Source of the DNA: Flavobacterium rakeshii
GTDB lineage: Bacteria; Bacteroidota; Bacteroidia; Flavobacteriales; Flavobacteriaceae
Assembly: GCF_009741375.1 (NCBI RefSeq)
Contig: NZ_WOWP01000057.1
Location: 1-64,000 of the forward strand
Length of the DNA: 64,000 nt
Reading direction: 5' to 3'
The stretch's first letter is position 1; every line of letters begins with the position of its first letter. The notes under the pieces were generated by a model, which was not told the origin of the DNA, did no database searches, and was given only the letters and a program-made list of their open reading frames with translations. Made by a program: the position numbers and the translations under genes. Of the stretch, positions 1 to 7,907 are shown one piece after another.

Positions 1-270
1 ATTGGAAACAAAATTATTTATTTAGATTAAATAAAAATAACTATTTAGAATTATTACAAATAATTATTTCTAAAACTTAAAAAAAGAATGATATAATATG
101 ATTTTAAGACTGAATTTATTTCATATTGAAATTATAAACTGTTTGTATAAAAAATATTAATAAAGTTTTCAATACTATATTACTCCTAACCTTTATATCA
201 CTAAATAGTGTTTATTAAAATTAGTCTTAAACAAACTACCAAATTCTATTTATTCATACGTAACTTATTT
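1..270. other. AT-rich intergenic region, no gene seen
   Basis: Very AT-rich stretch with stop codons in all frames. I see no RNA gene, repeat array or long hairpin. It is upstream of the Crp-like regulator gene and may contain the end of a gene that lies outside the window. Confidence 0.6.
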
Positions 271-286
271 TTTGCCAAATGACAAA
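271..286. promoter_or_regulatory. Crp-type palindrome upstream of the regulator gene
   Basis: TTTGCCAAATGACAAA, a 16-bp near-perfect palindrome ending 33 bp before the Crp-like gene. Its perfect version lies before the next gene. Autoregulation by the Crp-like protein is inferred. Confidence 0.6.
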
Positions 287-319
287 AAGAACTTACTTAA
301 TGATTACTAACTTTACCTA

Positions 320-880
320 ATGGAACAGCTTATTGAATATATTTTACAGTTTAGCAATTTAAATACACAGCAAATTGAACTTATTTCTAAAAATTCAGTT
401 GAGACAGAATTACATAAGGACGAGTATTTTGCTGAAGCCGGTAAAAGGTTTGACTACTATGCTTTTATTTTAGAAGGTGTTTTCCGTATTTGTTACTATA
501 ACCGAAAAGGCGAAGAAATCACCAAGTATTTTGTTGAAGAAAACCACTTTATAGCAAACCCTTATAGAGCTGAACCCTTTACTGAATACATACAGGCTGC
601 AACCTACAGTAAACTGATTCTGTTTTCCCAACAGCAATGGAAAGAACTCTCTAATACAATTGTAGACTGGGAAACTATTACCAATAAGATATTTCATAAT
701 GCCTTAATGAAAAAGGTAGACAGGATGAGTTCGCTGGTTTCGGAAGATGCCACAACACGCTACCTCATCTTTCTGGAAAAATTCCCAACTCTAGTAAACA
801 GAGTTCCGCTCACCTACATAGCCTCTTATCTGGGAGTTACACAATCATCACTAAGCAGGATTCGAAAAAACATTCGCTAA
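320..880 (+). CDS. Crp/Fnr-family transcriptional regulator
   Basis: DNA-binding regulator of 186 residues. An N-terminal cyclic-nucleotide-binding-like beta-roll (about residues 15-115) has the typical EGVFRICYYNRKGEEI strand pair, and a C-terminal helix-turn-helix (about 150-185) contains YLGVTQSSLSRIRK. The phosphate-binding cassette of true cAMP receptors is not evident, so the ligand is unknown. This compact form is common in Bacteroidota and often controls a neighbouring oxidoreductase gene. A TTTGCCAAATG palindrome precedes both this gene and the following aldo/keto reductase, which suggests autoregulation and control of the neighbour. Family is secure; ligand and targets are inferred. 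Confidence 0.9.
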   Translation: MEQLIEYILQFSNLNTQQIELISKNSVETELHKDEYFAEAGKRFDYYAFILEGVFRICYYNRKGEEITKYFVEENHFIANPYRAEPFTEYIQAATYSKLILFSQQQWKELSNTIVDWETITNKIFHNALMKKVDRMSSLVSEDATTRYLIFLEKFPTLVNRVPLTYIASYLGVTQSSLSRIRKNIR

Positions 881-887
881 GTCCCTT

Positions 888-903
888 TTTGCCAAATGGC
901 AAA
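888..903. promoter_or_regulatory. Crp-type palindrome upstream of the aldo/keto reductase
   Basis: TTTGCCAAATGGCAAA is a perfect 16-bp palindrome just after the regulator stop codon and 54 bp before the reductase ATG. It differs by one base from the site before the regulator gene. Probable operator of the Crp-like protein. Confidence 0.65.
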
Positions 904-957
904 TGTTTTAATATCCGGTTAATAGAACTTTGTGTTGTTAATCAAAAAAAGTAAAAA

Positions 958-1839
958 ATGAGTTTTAAAGAAACAATTACAATTGGTGCCAATACAAGTA
1001 ATCCATTAACCATAAAAAGGTTAGGTTATGGCACTATGCAGTTACCCGGAGAGTATGTTTGGGGTGAGCCTAAAAACAGAGATGAAGCCTTACAGATTTT
1101 AAAAACAGCTTCTGAACAGGGAATTAACTTTTTAGATACCGCCGACTACTATGGTCAGGATATAACTAACCGACTTATTAAAGAAGCCTTATATCCATAT
1201 AAAGATGACTTGGTAATATGCACAAAAGTAGGTGCAAACAGAGGTGAAGATAAAAGCTGGGGTGTTTATGATAAACCTGAGAATTTAAGAGCCAGTATTG
1301 AAAATAATTTAAGAACCTTAAAAACAGAACAGATACAGCTTGTACATTTCCGTGTAATGCCTGGCTCAAGTACACCTTTTGAGGAATCGCTAAATGCAAT
1401 GTTTGAGATGCAAAAGGAAGGGAAAATTATGCATGTAGGTTTGAGTAATGTAACTCCTGAAGAATTAAATAAAGCTCTAGCTATGGGGAATGTAGCCAGT
1501 GTTGAAAATGCATTTGGTTATGATCAACGTAAAAGCTTCTCTACACACGGAATGGAAATAAGAGGGCTGCAGGAAGTAATGGATATTTGTGTAGCTAATA
1601 ATATCCCTATGGTTCCGTTTTTCTCATTACAAAGCTCTTTACATAACAAGGAAAATAAAATCGCTGAGATTGCAAAAAAATACAATGTATCATCGGCACA
1701 AATAAACCTGGCTTGGCTGTTACATTATAATGATTTGATTTTACCTATTCCGGGGACTTCAAAACTAAACCACTTAAATGAAAACATTAAAGCTTTTGAC
1801 ATAAGGCTTACCGATGAAGATATGGCGTTTTTAGGATAA
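958..1839 (+). CDS. Aldo/keto reductase
   Basis: NADPH-dependent oxidoreductase with a TIM-barrel fold, 293 residues, probably reducing aldehydes or ketones in the cytoplasm. The family's catalytic tetrad is visible: Asp60 and Tyr65 in FLDTADYYG, Lys90 in ICTKVGAN, His130 in LVHFRVM. The C-terminal PIPGTSKLNHLNEN stretch is the cofactor phosphate-binding region. It closely resembles the YajO/IolS-like oxidoreductases annotated as aldo/keto reductase in many bacteria; the substrate cannot be told. It follows the Crp-like regulator and shares its palindrome, so it is likely a target. A strong terminator follows. Confidence 0.93.
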   Translation: MSFKETITIGANTSNPLTIKRLGYGTMQLPGEYVWGEPKNRDEALQILKTASEQGINFLDTADYYGQDITNRLIKEALYPYKDDLVICTKVGANRGEDKSWGVYDKPENLRASIENNLRTLKTEQIQLVHFRVMPGSSTPFEESLNAMFEMQKEGKIMHVGLSNVTPEELNKALAMGNVASVENAFGYDQRKSFSTHGMEIRGLQEVMDICVANNIPMVPFFSLQSSLHNKENKIAEIAKKYNVSSAQINLAWLLHYNDLILPIPGTSKLNHLNENIKAFDIRLTDEDMAFLG

Positions 1840-1847
1840 TTCGTCAT

Positions 1848-1886
1848 AACCAAAAGGTACAGTTTAGTTGTGCCTTTTGGTTTTTA
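1848..1886 (+). terminator. Intrinsic terminator after the aldo/keto reductase
   Basis: 13-bp arms (AACCAAAAGGTAC with GTGCCTTTTGGTT, one G-U pair) around a 9-nt loop, followed by a T run. Confidence 0.85.
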
Positions 1887-1919
1887 TTCTCTAATACAAT
1901 ACATATTCTACCTCCTATT

Positions 1920-1936
1920 TTGAGTAGTTTACTCAA
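1920..1936. promoter_or_regulatory. Inverted repeat over the -33 region of the HD-domain gene
   Basis: TTGAGTA-GTT-TACTCAA, a perfect 7-3-7 inverted repeat. It begins 24 bp upstream of a TAATTTTG -7 element, so a bound protein would cover the -33 region. Regulator unknown; in AT-rich DNA it could be chance. Confidence 0.35.
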
Positions 1937-1943
1937 TAGTTTT

Positions 1944-1951
1944 TAATTTTG
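1944..1951 (+). promoter_or_regulatory. -7 promoter element (TAnnTTTG) of the HD-domain gene
   Basis: TAATTTTG matches the Bacteroidota sigma-A -7 consensus. The expected start of transcription is about 6 nt further, some 20 nt before the ATG at 1977. Confidence 0.55.
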
Positions 1952-1972
1952 TAATTCACTTCACAATTACAA
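1949..1972 (+). promoter_or_regulatory. Short hairpin just before the HD-domain start codon
   Basis: TTGTAATT and AATTACAA form a perfect 8-bp inverted repeat with an 8-nt loop ending 4 nt before the ATG. Half of it lies in the -7 element, so as RNA only part would be transcribed; an operator role is as likely as an RNA role. Confidence 0.25.
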
Positions 1973-1976
1973 GAAT

Positions 1977-2570
1977 ATGATTCCGGAAAACCTGATTAAA
2001 CAGATTGCTTTCATTAAGGAAATTGATAAGATAAAGTACATACAGAGGAAAACTAAGCTATTTAATAGTGACCGAAATGAAAATGATGCAGAGCACAGTT
2101 GGCATTTGGCAGTAATGGCTATCGTTTTAGCCGAACATTCAAATGAACCGATAGATGTTCTCAAAGTGGTTAAAATGGTTTTGATACATGATATTGTAGA
2201 AATTGATGCCGGAGATACTTTTATTTATGACACCCAGAAAAACCATGATAATACCGATGAGGAAAGAATAGCTGCTAATCGTATTTTTGGACTACTACCT
2301 AAAGAACAAGCAAATGAGTTAATAGAGATTTGGGAAGAGTTTGAAGCGGGAATAACCAAAGAAGCAAAGTTTGCCAGAGCAATGGACAGACTGGAGCCAT
2401 TACTACAAAACACATCTAACAATGGCGGAACATGGAGAGAGTTTAATGTAAGCTATGATAAGGTATATAACAAGAAAAAAGTAATTAACGAAGGCTCAAC
2501 AACCCTGTGGGACTTTGCCGAAAAATTAATAAACGAAAGTGTAGAGAAAGGTATTTTAAATAAGGAATAG
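1977..2570 (+). CDS. HD-domain hydrolase (YfbR/HDDC2-like)
   Basis: Metal-dependent phosphohydrolase of 197 residues. The HD-domain ligands are visible: His40 in the DAEHSWH motif, His71-Asp72 in VLIHDIVEID, and a later Asp in the helix containing RAMDRLEPLL. The DAEHSWH signature is typical of the YfbR/HDDC2 group, whose E. coli member is a 5'-deoxynucleotidase acting on deoxynucleoside monophosphates, so nucleotide-pool housekeeping is the likely job. Monocistronic, with its own TAnnTTTG element and two short inverted repeats upstream. Family is secure, substrate is inferred. Confidence 0.88.
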   Translation: MIPENLIKQIAFIKEIDKIKYIQRKTKLFNSDRNENDAEHSWHLAVMAIVLAEHSNEPIDVLKVVKMVLIHDIVEIDAGDTFIYDTQKNHDNTDEERIAANRIFGLLPKEQANELIEIWEEFEAGITKEAKFARAMDRLEPLLQNTSNNGGTWREFNVSYDKVYNKKKVINEGSTTLWDFAEKLINESVEKGILNKE

Positions 2571-2607
2571 TCTAATCATAATAATAAATATTATAAAAAC
2601 ATTCCTG

Positions 2608-3189
2608 TTATTCAATAACAACTACTTCATCAATATTATAAATCCAATCATCAGGATTGGTTTCGTTATACCTGAAAATCCCCTTAATGGTTATAAACTT
2701 ATCAGTTTTTAAACGCTGAGTATTACCATCTTTAAAATTAATACCAGAAATAGATTCGGGGCCTGCAGCTCCACAAAAAAAGCATGAAGCCATTTGATTT
2801 TTGCTAATAGCATAACTTTCTTCATCGATAGGAATAACATAACCTTTTAATACTACTTCCTTACCCAAAAGAGTTTTTAATTTTGTGTTTACCTTAGGAT
2901 ACATTATTCCTTCAGGATATATTGAATCTTTTATCTCACTATATTCAATGTCAGAAAGTAATTTCCAGTTTAAAGTATAAGGCTCATCTATATTGTATTG
3001 ACTTACTATTGAATCCTTTTTAAATTTTGTTTTTTCACTATATGTCCCTAATACTACTGAGTCATGTATTATATCTGTATTAACCTTTGTTTTATCTATA
3101 GTTTTATTATTGCTAACCAAATAACTGCCACCAAAAATTAAGAGACTACAAATAACTACTATTATGGCTATTAAATAAGTTTTACTCAT
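2608..3189 (-). CDS. Membrane-anchored protein of the DUF3299-like type, zinc-associated
   Basis: 193 residues with an N-terminal membrane anchor (about residues 5-27, no lipobox Cys) and an exported remainder. The C-terminal half holds VVLKGYVIPIDEE, then SCFFCGAAGPESISG, then an ITIKGIFRYNE strand, a layout resembling DUF3299/OB-like exported proteins. The Cys pair could bind metal. It starts 7 bp after the COG0523 GTPase stop, so the two are co-transcribed, and the pair sits behind probable zinc-type operators. A role in handling zinc outside the inner membrane is inferred from context only. Confidence 0.6.
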   Translation of the reverse strand: MSKTYLIAIIVVICSLLIFGGSYLVSNNKTIDKTKVNTDIIHDSVVLGTYSEKTKFKKDSIVSQYNIDEPYTLNWKLLSDIEYSEIKDSIYPEGIMYPKVNTKLKTLLGKEVVLKGYVIPIDEESYAISKNQMASCFFCGAAGPESISGINFKDGNTQRLKTDKFITIKGIFRYNETNPDDWIYNIDEVVVIE

Positions 3190-3196
3190 GTGATAT

Positions 3197-4402
3197 TTAC
3201 ATTATTTCAGGAAAATTATCCTCCCATTTTATAGTTTTCCAATTTTTAATTTCATCATCATTTAATAAACATTTTTCCAGTTGACCAATGTATTCCTCCC
3301 TATTTAACTGCTGACCAATAAAAACAATTTCATTTTTACGGTCCCCCCAATTACTATCCCATGATTCCTCTATATCATACTGATTATCATGAAAAGCACG
3401 GTATCTTATTCTTTCACTATATGGCATGCTACACCACCATACCCCGGCAGTTTCTACACGCATGCTACCACCAGCCTGACTAAAATTAACTGCCAAATCA
3501 GGACGTGAAGCTAACCAAAATAATCCCTTTGCCCGTATTGTATTAGAAGGGTAATGCTCTCCCAAAAAATTTAACCAGCGTTGTGGATGAAATGGTTTTT
3601 TACTCCTAAAAACAAATGATGAAATACCGTATTCTTCCGTTTCAGGAACATGCTCATTTTCCAGCTCCTTTAACCAGCCGGCAGACGTTTGTGCTTTTTC
3701 AAAATCAAAACTGCCCGTATTTATTATATCAGCTAAAGGAACCTTACCAAATTCCGAAACAATAATATGGGCATCTGAATTAAGTTTGCGTAAAGCTGCC
3801 TTAAGAACTTTTATAACTTCAGCATCTACTAGATCAGCTTTATTAATGATAATTACATTTGCAAATTCTACCTGTTCTGTGAGTAGATTAACTATAGTTC
3901 TATTATCGGCAGGGTCATCTGTAAGGTCCCTGTCAGCAAGTACTTCATCGGTATTAAAATCCCTGAAAAAATTATACGCATCCACAACAGTAACCATAGT
4001 ATCTATATAACTAAAAGTGGAAAGGTCTACAGAGCCATCTTCGGTACTAAAAGTAAATGTTTGGGCTACAGGTACAGGCTCTGAAATGCCTGTACTTTCA
4101 ATCAATAAATAGTCAAACCTGTTTTCTTTTGCTAATCTTTCAACTTCAATAATAAGATCTTCTCTTAAAGTACAGCAAATACAACCATTACTCATCTCAA
4201 CTAACTTCTCTTCTGTTCTTGAAAGAGTTTGTTCTTTAGCAACAAGTCCGGCATCAATATTTATCTCGCTCATATCATTAACAATCACCGCAACCTTTAA
4301 ACCGTCCTTATTGTGTAATATATGGTTTAGTAAAGTCGTTTTGCCAGCCCCTAAAAAACCACTTAATACCGTTACCGGAAGTCTATTTATTTTTTCCTGC
4401 AT
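3197..4402 (-). CDS. COG0523-family GTPase, zinc metallochaperone (ZigA-like)
   Basis: G3E-family GTPase of 401 residues. Walker [10 protein letters not shown] is at residues 15-23, the metal-binding C-x-C-C motif (NGCICC) at 74-77, the guanine-specificity motif NKAD near 187, and the CobW C-terminal domain (about 250-390) includes [12 protein letters not shown]. Members such as ZigA, YeiR and YciC deliver zinc to client enzymes and are usually induced by zinc starvation through Zur. Two 6-3-6 palindromes directly upstream fit that. It leads an operon with the exported FFCGAAGPES protein. GTPase family is certain; the zinc assignment is strong inference. Confidence 0.9.
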   Translation of the reverse strand: MQEKINRLPVTVLSGFLGAGKTTLLNHILHNKDGLKVAVIVNDMSEINIDAGLVAKEQTLSRTEEKLVEMSNGCICCTLREDLIIEVERLAKENRFDYLLIESTGISEPVPVAQTFTFSTEDGSVDLSTFSYIDTMVTVVDAYNFFRDFNTDEVLADRDLTDDPADNRTIVNLLTEQVEFANVIIINKADLVDAEVIKVLKAALRKLNSDAHIIVSEFGKVPLADIINTGSFDFEKAQTSAGWLKELENEHVPETEEYGISSFVFRSKKPFHPQRWLNFLGEHYPSNTIRAKGLFWLASRPDLAVNFSQAGGSMRVETAGVWWCSMPYSERIRYRAFHDNQYDIEESWDSNWGDRKNEIVFIGQQLNREEYIGQLEKCLLNDDEIKNWKTIKWEDNFPEIM

Positions 4403-4453
4403 TTTTTCTGTTTATATATTAGAAAATGAAAAGTATTATTGCATCAACACTAA

Positions 4454-4468
4454 TGCAACTTAGTTGCA
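4454..4468. promoter_or_regulatory. Zur-like palindrome, copy 1
   Basis: TGCAAC-TTA-GTTGCA, a perfect 6-3-6 palindrome 51 bp upstream of the COG0523 GTPase start. Its centre is 37 bp from copy 2, between two divergent genes. Zinc-responsive Fur-family binding is inferred from the target GTPase. Confidence 0.65.
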
Positions 4469-4490
4469 AATATAAACAAAACCTTATTAC

Positions 4491-4505
4491 TGCAACTATG
4501 TTGCA
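4491..4505. promoter_or_regulatory. Zur-like palindrome, copy 2
   Basis: TGCAAC-TAT-GTTGCA, same arms and spacing as copy 1, 85 bp upstream of the decarboxylase ATG. Identical arms with a differing centre argue for a bound dimer rather than chance. Confidence 0.65.
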
Positions 4506-4562
4506 ATAAATTAAATTATGAACTATACTTATGACATATATCATATTTTAAGTTCACACTAA

Positions 4563-4593
4563 CATCTTAATTTGCCTAAAACAAATTAAGATG
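4563..4593 (+). promoter_or_regulatory. Perfect 12-7-12 hairpin ending in the decarboxylase start codon
   Basis: The left arm CATCTTAATTTG (4563-4574) is the exact reverse complement of the right arm CAAATTAAGATG (4582-4593), with a 7-nt loop. The last three bases are the ATG of the decarboxylase. In RNA the start codon would be paired; in DNA it could be an operator. Function unknown. Confidence 0.6.
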
Positions 4594-5841
4594 GAATACT
4601 GGAAAAAAATTACACACAGCGAGCGCTTAAAAGATATTAAAAAGGCATTACACAACAATGTAAACTTCTCTGAAGATCCTTCCCTTGGATATCCAGCATC
4701 AAAGTTGGATGAAAAGGTTTTTAACGATGAGGCTCCGTTTTTAAAAGACAGTCCTGTACTGCAATCGTTTGTAGCAAACCCAAATCATATAGGCTGCCAT
4801 ACCTTTGGCACATCTGAAAAAGCTTTTAAAGGCACTCAGGATATAGAACGCGAAGTACTCAATATAGTAGCCGTTGATATTTTTAAGGCACAACCTGATT
4901 CATTTGACGGCTATATAGCCCCGGGAGGTACCGAAGCTAATATACAGGCATTATGGGTGTACCGAAATTACTTTATAAACGAATTAAATGCTTCTCCTAA
5001 TGAAATAGCCATAATAGCATCAGAAGATACCCACTACTCTATCCCAAAAGGTTCAAACCTGTTAATGATAGATTATATCAAAATACCTGTTGATTTTGAA
5101 AATAGGTCGGTTAACAAACCGGCTTTAGAAAGCAGTATTAAAAAAGCAATCATTAACGGTAAGAAATACTTCATTATAGTAGCCAACATGGGGACTACCA
5201 TGTTCGGCTCTGTAGATGATGTAAATACTTATGTAGCTGTAATGGAGCAAAACAATCTCCCTTTCAAACTACATATTGATGCTGCTTACGGCGGATTTAT
5301 ATATCCGTTTAGTAATCCAAACAGTGATATGAGTTTTAATAACCAAAACATTAGTTCCATAACAATAGATGCTCATAAAATGTTACAGGCACCTTACGGT
5401 ACAGGAATTTTTATCTGTCGTAAAGGATTAATTGAAAACGTACTGACCAAAGAAGCCGAATATGTTGAGGGAATGGATTTAACCCTGTGCGGCAGCCGAT
5501 CAGGAACTAACGCAGTTGCGGTTTGGGCAATACTTGCTACATATGGTCCGCATGCGTGGTTTGAAAAAATAAGTATACTGCAAATGCGAACAACATGGCT
5601 ATGTAATCAGTTAGATGAGTTAGACATAAAATACTTCAGGAATCCATATATGAATATCGTAACCATTAAGGCAGAAGGAATCCCTGAAGAACTGGCCCTT
5701 AAATTTGATTTGGTACCCCAAAAACATGATGAAACCAACCAATGGTATAAAATCATTGTAATGGGACACGTTGAGGTAGAAGATTTATTACAGTTTATAA
5801 ATGAACTTAAGGTGGTTAAAAACGTTTCTGTTATTAATTAA
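4591..5841 (+). CDS. Group II PLP-dependent amino-acid decarboxylase
   Basis: Pyridoxal-phosphate decarboxylase of 416 residues. Cofactor residues are clear: His148 (EDTHYS) stacks on the ring, Asp230 in HIDAAYGG holds the ring nitrogen, and Lys263 in IDAHKMLQAPYG forms the Schiff base. The group includes histidine, tyrosine, aspartate and glutamate decarboxylases; the substrate cannot be told from sequence alone. It is divergent from the zinc GTPase, with two Zur-like palindromes between and a start-codon hairpin of its own. Acinetobacter ZigA is linked to histidine metabolism, so histidine is an attractive but unproven substrate. Confidence 0.85.
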   Translation: MEYWKKITHSERLKDIKKALHNNVNFSEDPSLGYPASKLDEKVFNDEAPFLKDSPVLQSFVANPNHIGCHTFGTSEKAFKGTQDIEREVLNIVAVDIFKAQPDSFDGYIAPGGTEANIQALWVYRNYFINELNASPNEIAIIASEDTHYSIPKGSNLLMIDYIKIPVDFENRSVNKPALESSIKKAIINGKKYFIIVANMGTTMFGSVDDVNTYVAVMEQNNLPFKLHIDAAYGGFIYPFSNPNSDMSFNNQNISSITIDAHKMLQAPYGTGIFICRKGLIENVLTKEAEYVEGMDLTLCGSRSGTNAVAVWAILATYGPHAWFEKISILQMRTTWLCNQLDELDIKYFRNPYMNIVTIKAEGIPEELALKFDLVPQKHDETNQWYKIIVMGHVEVEDLLQFINELKVVKNVSVIN

Positions 5842-5912
5842 ATAAATCAGGCATTTATACCTAAAATACCCAAACAGGTAGTATTACGGTATATTTATAA
5901 CTATTAAGTATT

Positions 5913-5920
5913 TAAATTTG
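5913..5920 (+). promoter_or_regulatory. -7 promoter element of the sheath gene
   Basis: TAAATTTG matches TAnnTTTG and lies 24 bp before the ATG at 5945. Confidence 0.5.
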
Positions 5921-5944
5921 AGATGTACTTAATTAACCATACCC

Positions 5945-7525
5945 ATGTTAGAATCAAACATTAAAACCCCGGGAGTATATATAAATGAAATCAATGCATT
6001 TCCTAATTCGGTTGTACCGGTACCTACCGCCGTACCTGCCTTTATAGGATATACACCACAGGCTGAATATGAAGGAAAATCATACACTAATAAGGTTCAG
6101 AAAATAACATCGTTCTCTGAATTCAAAGCAATATACTGTATACCCGATGCGGCACCTCCGGCAGATCCTTCAAAACAATATAATCCACAGTATTATCTTG
6201 TAAAACAGGAGGCGCAACCTGCCAGTGGCGACTATTTACAGGTAAACGGTACTTTTTATTCTGTTGTTTCTGATCCTAATACTATTTACTATTTATACAA
6301 TAGTATAAGGTTGTTTTATCAAAATGGTGGTGGTGATGCTTATATTATTTCCGTAGGAGGATATGGTAAACCTTCAGGAACACCTGGTGCTATTGGTAAA
6401 AACATAATAAATCCTAATGTAAAGCTCAATGAGCTTTTAAATGGCCTGGCATTACTTCAAAATGAGAATGAGCCTACCATGTACATCTGTCCGGAAGCTA
6501 CATTATTATCTGTTTCAGATAATGGCACTCTTATGCAAAAGATGTTGTTACAATGTACACAAAAAGAAAACCCTATATCGATATTTGATATTATAGGGGG
6601 TAATAATCCCGACCCTACACTTTACACTAATGACATTGAAACCTTTAAAAACAATACCGGCAACAACGGATTAGACTACGGAGCCGCCTATTATCCTTTT
6701 GTAGGTACAACCGTAACGCAAAGTAATGAAATTGATTACACTAATCTTTTTGGCGGAGATATAAAACAACTGGCTACTATACTAACCGAGGCCGACGGTA
6801 ACAGCGATACCCTGAATCAGTTATTGGATACTATTCAAAATCCCGGGAAAGATCCTTTAACGGTTTCTCAATACAATAATGCTCTTATAAATGCCAGTAA
6901 AAAGTATCATGAAATTATAAACCATATTTTAGCTGATGTTAACATACTACCTCCAAGTGGCGGAATGGCCGGAGTAATAACTGTAACAGATAATGAAACT
7001 GGAGTTTGGCAGGCACCCGCCAATAAAACTATTGTTGGCGCAAACACACTCCCAATAAAGCTTAATGATAGCCAACAGGCTAATTTAAATGTAGATAGTG
7101 TTACAGGTAAATCAATAAATGCAATACGCTTTTTTAACGGACAGGGAATTTTAATTTGGGGAGCAAGAACGCTAGATGGTAATAGTAATGACTGGAGATA
7201 TATCTCTGTAAGAAGAACTGTGTCTTTTATACAGCAATCCTGTAAACTAGCCATGAAAGCTTATGTTTTTGAGCCTAATACCGTAAATACCTGGTCAGCA
7301 GTAAAATCATCTATTAGTAATTTTCTAATCTCAGTTTGGAAAGAAGGAGGCTTACAGGGTGCAACTGCGGCCGACGCTTTTTCTGTACAATGTGGTTTAG
7401 GGACCACAATGACTTCTGATGATATAATTAACGGAGTAATGAATGTTACAATTAAAGTGGCAGTTACACATCCTGCAGAATTTATTGTTATTACACTTCA
7501 ACAACAAATGGCTACCGGTAATTAA
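5945..7525 (+). CDS. Contractile tail-sheath protein (phage-tail-like)
   Basis: Sheath subunit of a contractile injection apparatus, 526 residues. The N-terminus (KTPGVYINEINAFPNSVVPV) is the usual sheath start that links neighbouring subunits, GDAYIISVGGYG belongs to the first sheath domain, and the C-terminal domain (about 405-520) ends with the family's EFIVITLQQQM strand. The length fits Afp/PVC or phage sheaths. No tube, baseplate, spike, AAA ATPase or effector gene is next to it: the neighbours are a decarboxylase and a ferredoxin. It has its own promoter element and terminator, so it is a solitary transcription unit. Either partner genes are elsewhere or it is an orphan. Confidence 0.9.
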   Translation: MLESNIKTPGVYINEINAFPNSVVPVPTAVPAFIGYTPQAEYEGKSYTNKVQKITSFSEFKAIYCIPDAAPPADPSKQYNPQYYLVKQEAQPASGDYLQVNGTFYSVVSDPNTIYYLYNSIRLFYQNGGGDAYIISVGGYGKPSGTPGAIGKNIINPNVKLNELLNGLALLQNENEPTMYICPEATLLSVSDNGTLMQKMLLQCTQKENPISIFDIIGGNNPDPTLYTNDIETFKNNTGNNGLDYGAAYYPFVGTTVTQSNEIDYTNLFGGDIKQLATILTEADGNSDTLNQLLDTIQNPGKDPLTVSQYNNALINASKKYHEIINHILADVNILPPSGGMAGVITVTDNETGVWQAPANKTIVGANTLPIKLNDSQQANLNVDSVTGKSINAIRFFNGQGILIWGARTLDGNSNDWRYISVRRTVSFIQQSCKLAMKAYVFEPNTVNTWSAVKSSISNFLISVWKEGGLQGATAADAFSVQCGLGTTMTSDDIINGVMNVTIKVAVTHPAEFIVITLQQQMATGN

Positions 7526-7548
7526 ATAAATTATGCCACATTACATTA

Positions 7549-7576
7549 AAAAGCCTCACTGAATAGTGAGGCTTTT
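7549..7576. terminator. Bidirectional terminator between sheath and ferredoxin genes
   Basis: AAAAGCCTCACT and AGTGAGGCTTTT form a perfect 12-bp stem with loop GAAT. A or T runs on both sides serve both converging genes. Confidence 0.9.
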
Positions 7577-7579
7577 CTA

Positions 7580-7786
7580 TTATTCCTTAATACTTAATGC
7601 TCCTGACGGGCATTTGGCTACCTGATCAATCAGTTCTTTTGACGAGGCATTCTCCGGTTTAATCCAGGGCCTCTCTTTAGGGTTATATACTTTAGGTAAT
7701 GTTTTTACGCAAATACCCGAATGTATACACAGCTTTTGCTTCCATAGTATAGTAACCTCTCCGTTAGTATATTCACGAACGTCCAT
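7580..7786 (-). CDS. Divergent 4Fe-4S mono-cluster protein
   Basis: 68-residue iron-sulfur protein of the YjdI type. Three cysteines, Cys20 and Cys26 (LCIHSGICVKTLP) and Cys59 (AKCPSGAL), surround the conserved YNPKERPWI segment, as in the divergent 4Fe-4S mono-cluster family. Probably a small electron carrier or cluster-binding accessory of unknown partner. Complete for its family and transcribed alone, converging with the sheath gene. Confidence 0.85.
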   Translation of the reverse strand: MDVREYTNGEVTILWKQKLCIHSGICVKTLPKVYNPKERPWIKPENASSKELIDQVAKCPSGALSIKE

Positions 7787-7907
7787 AATTTCATAGTTTT
7801 TATACGTTACAAGTTACTTCTTTTCGGGTAATAAAACAACATTTTAAGTTGGCTATTCAAAATGGTTTAACCCACGAATGCCCCATATCATTGATTATAT
7901 AATCGGT

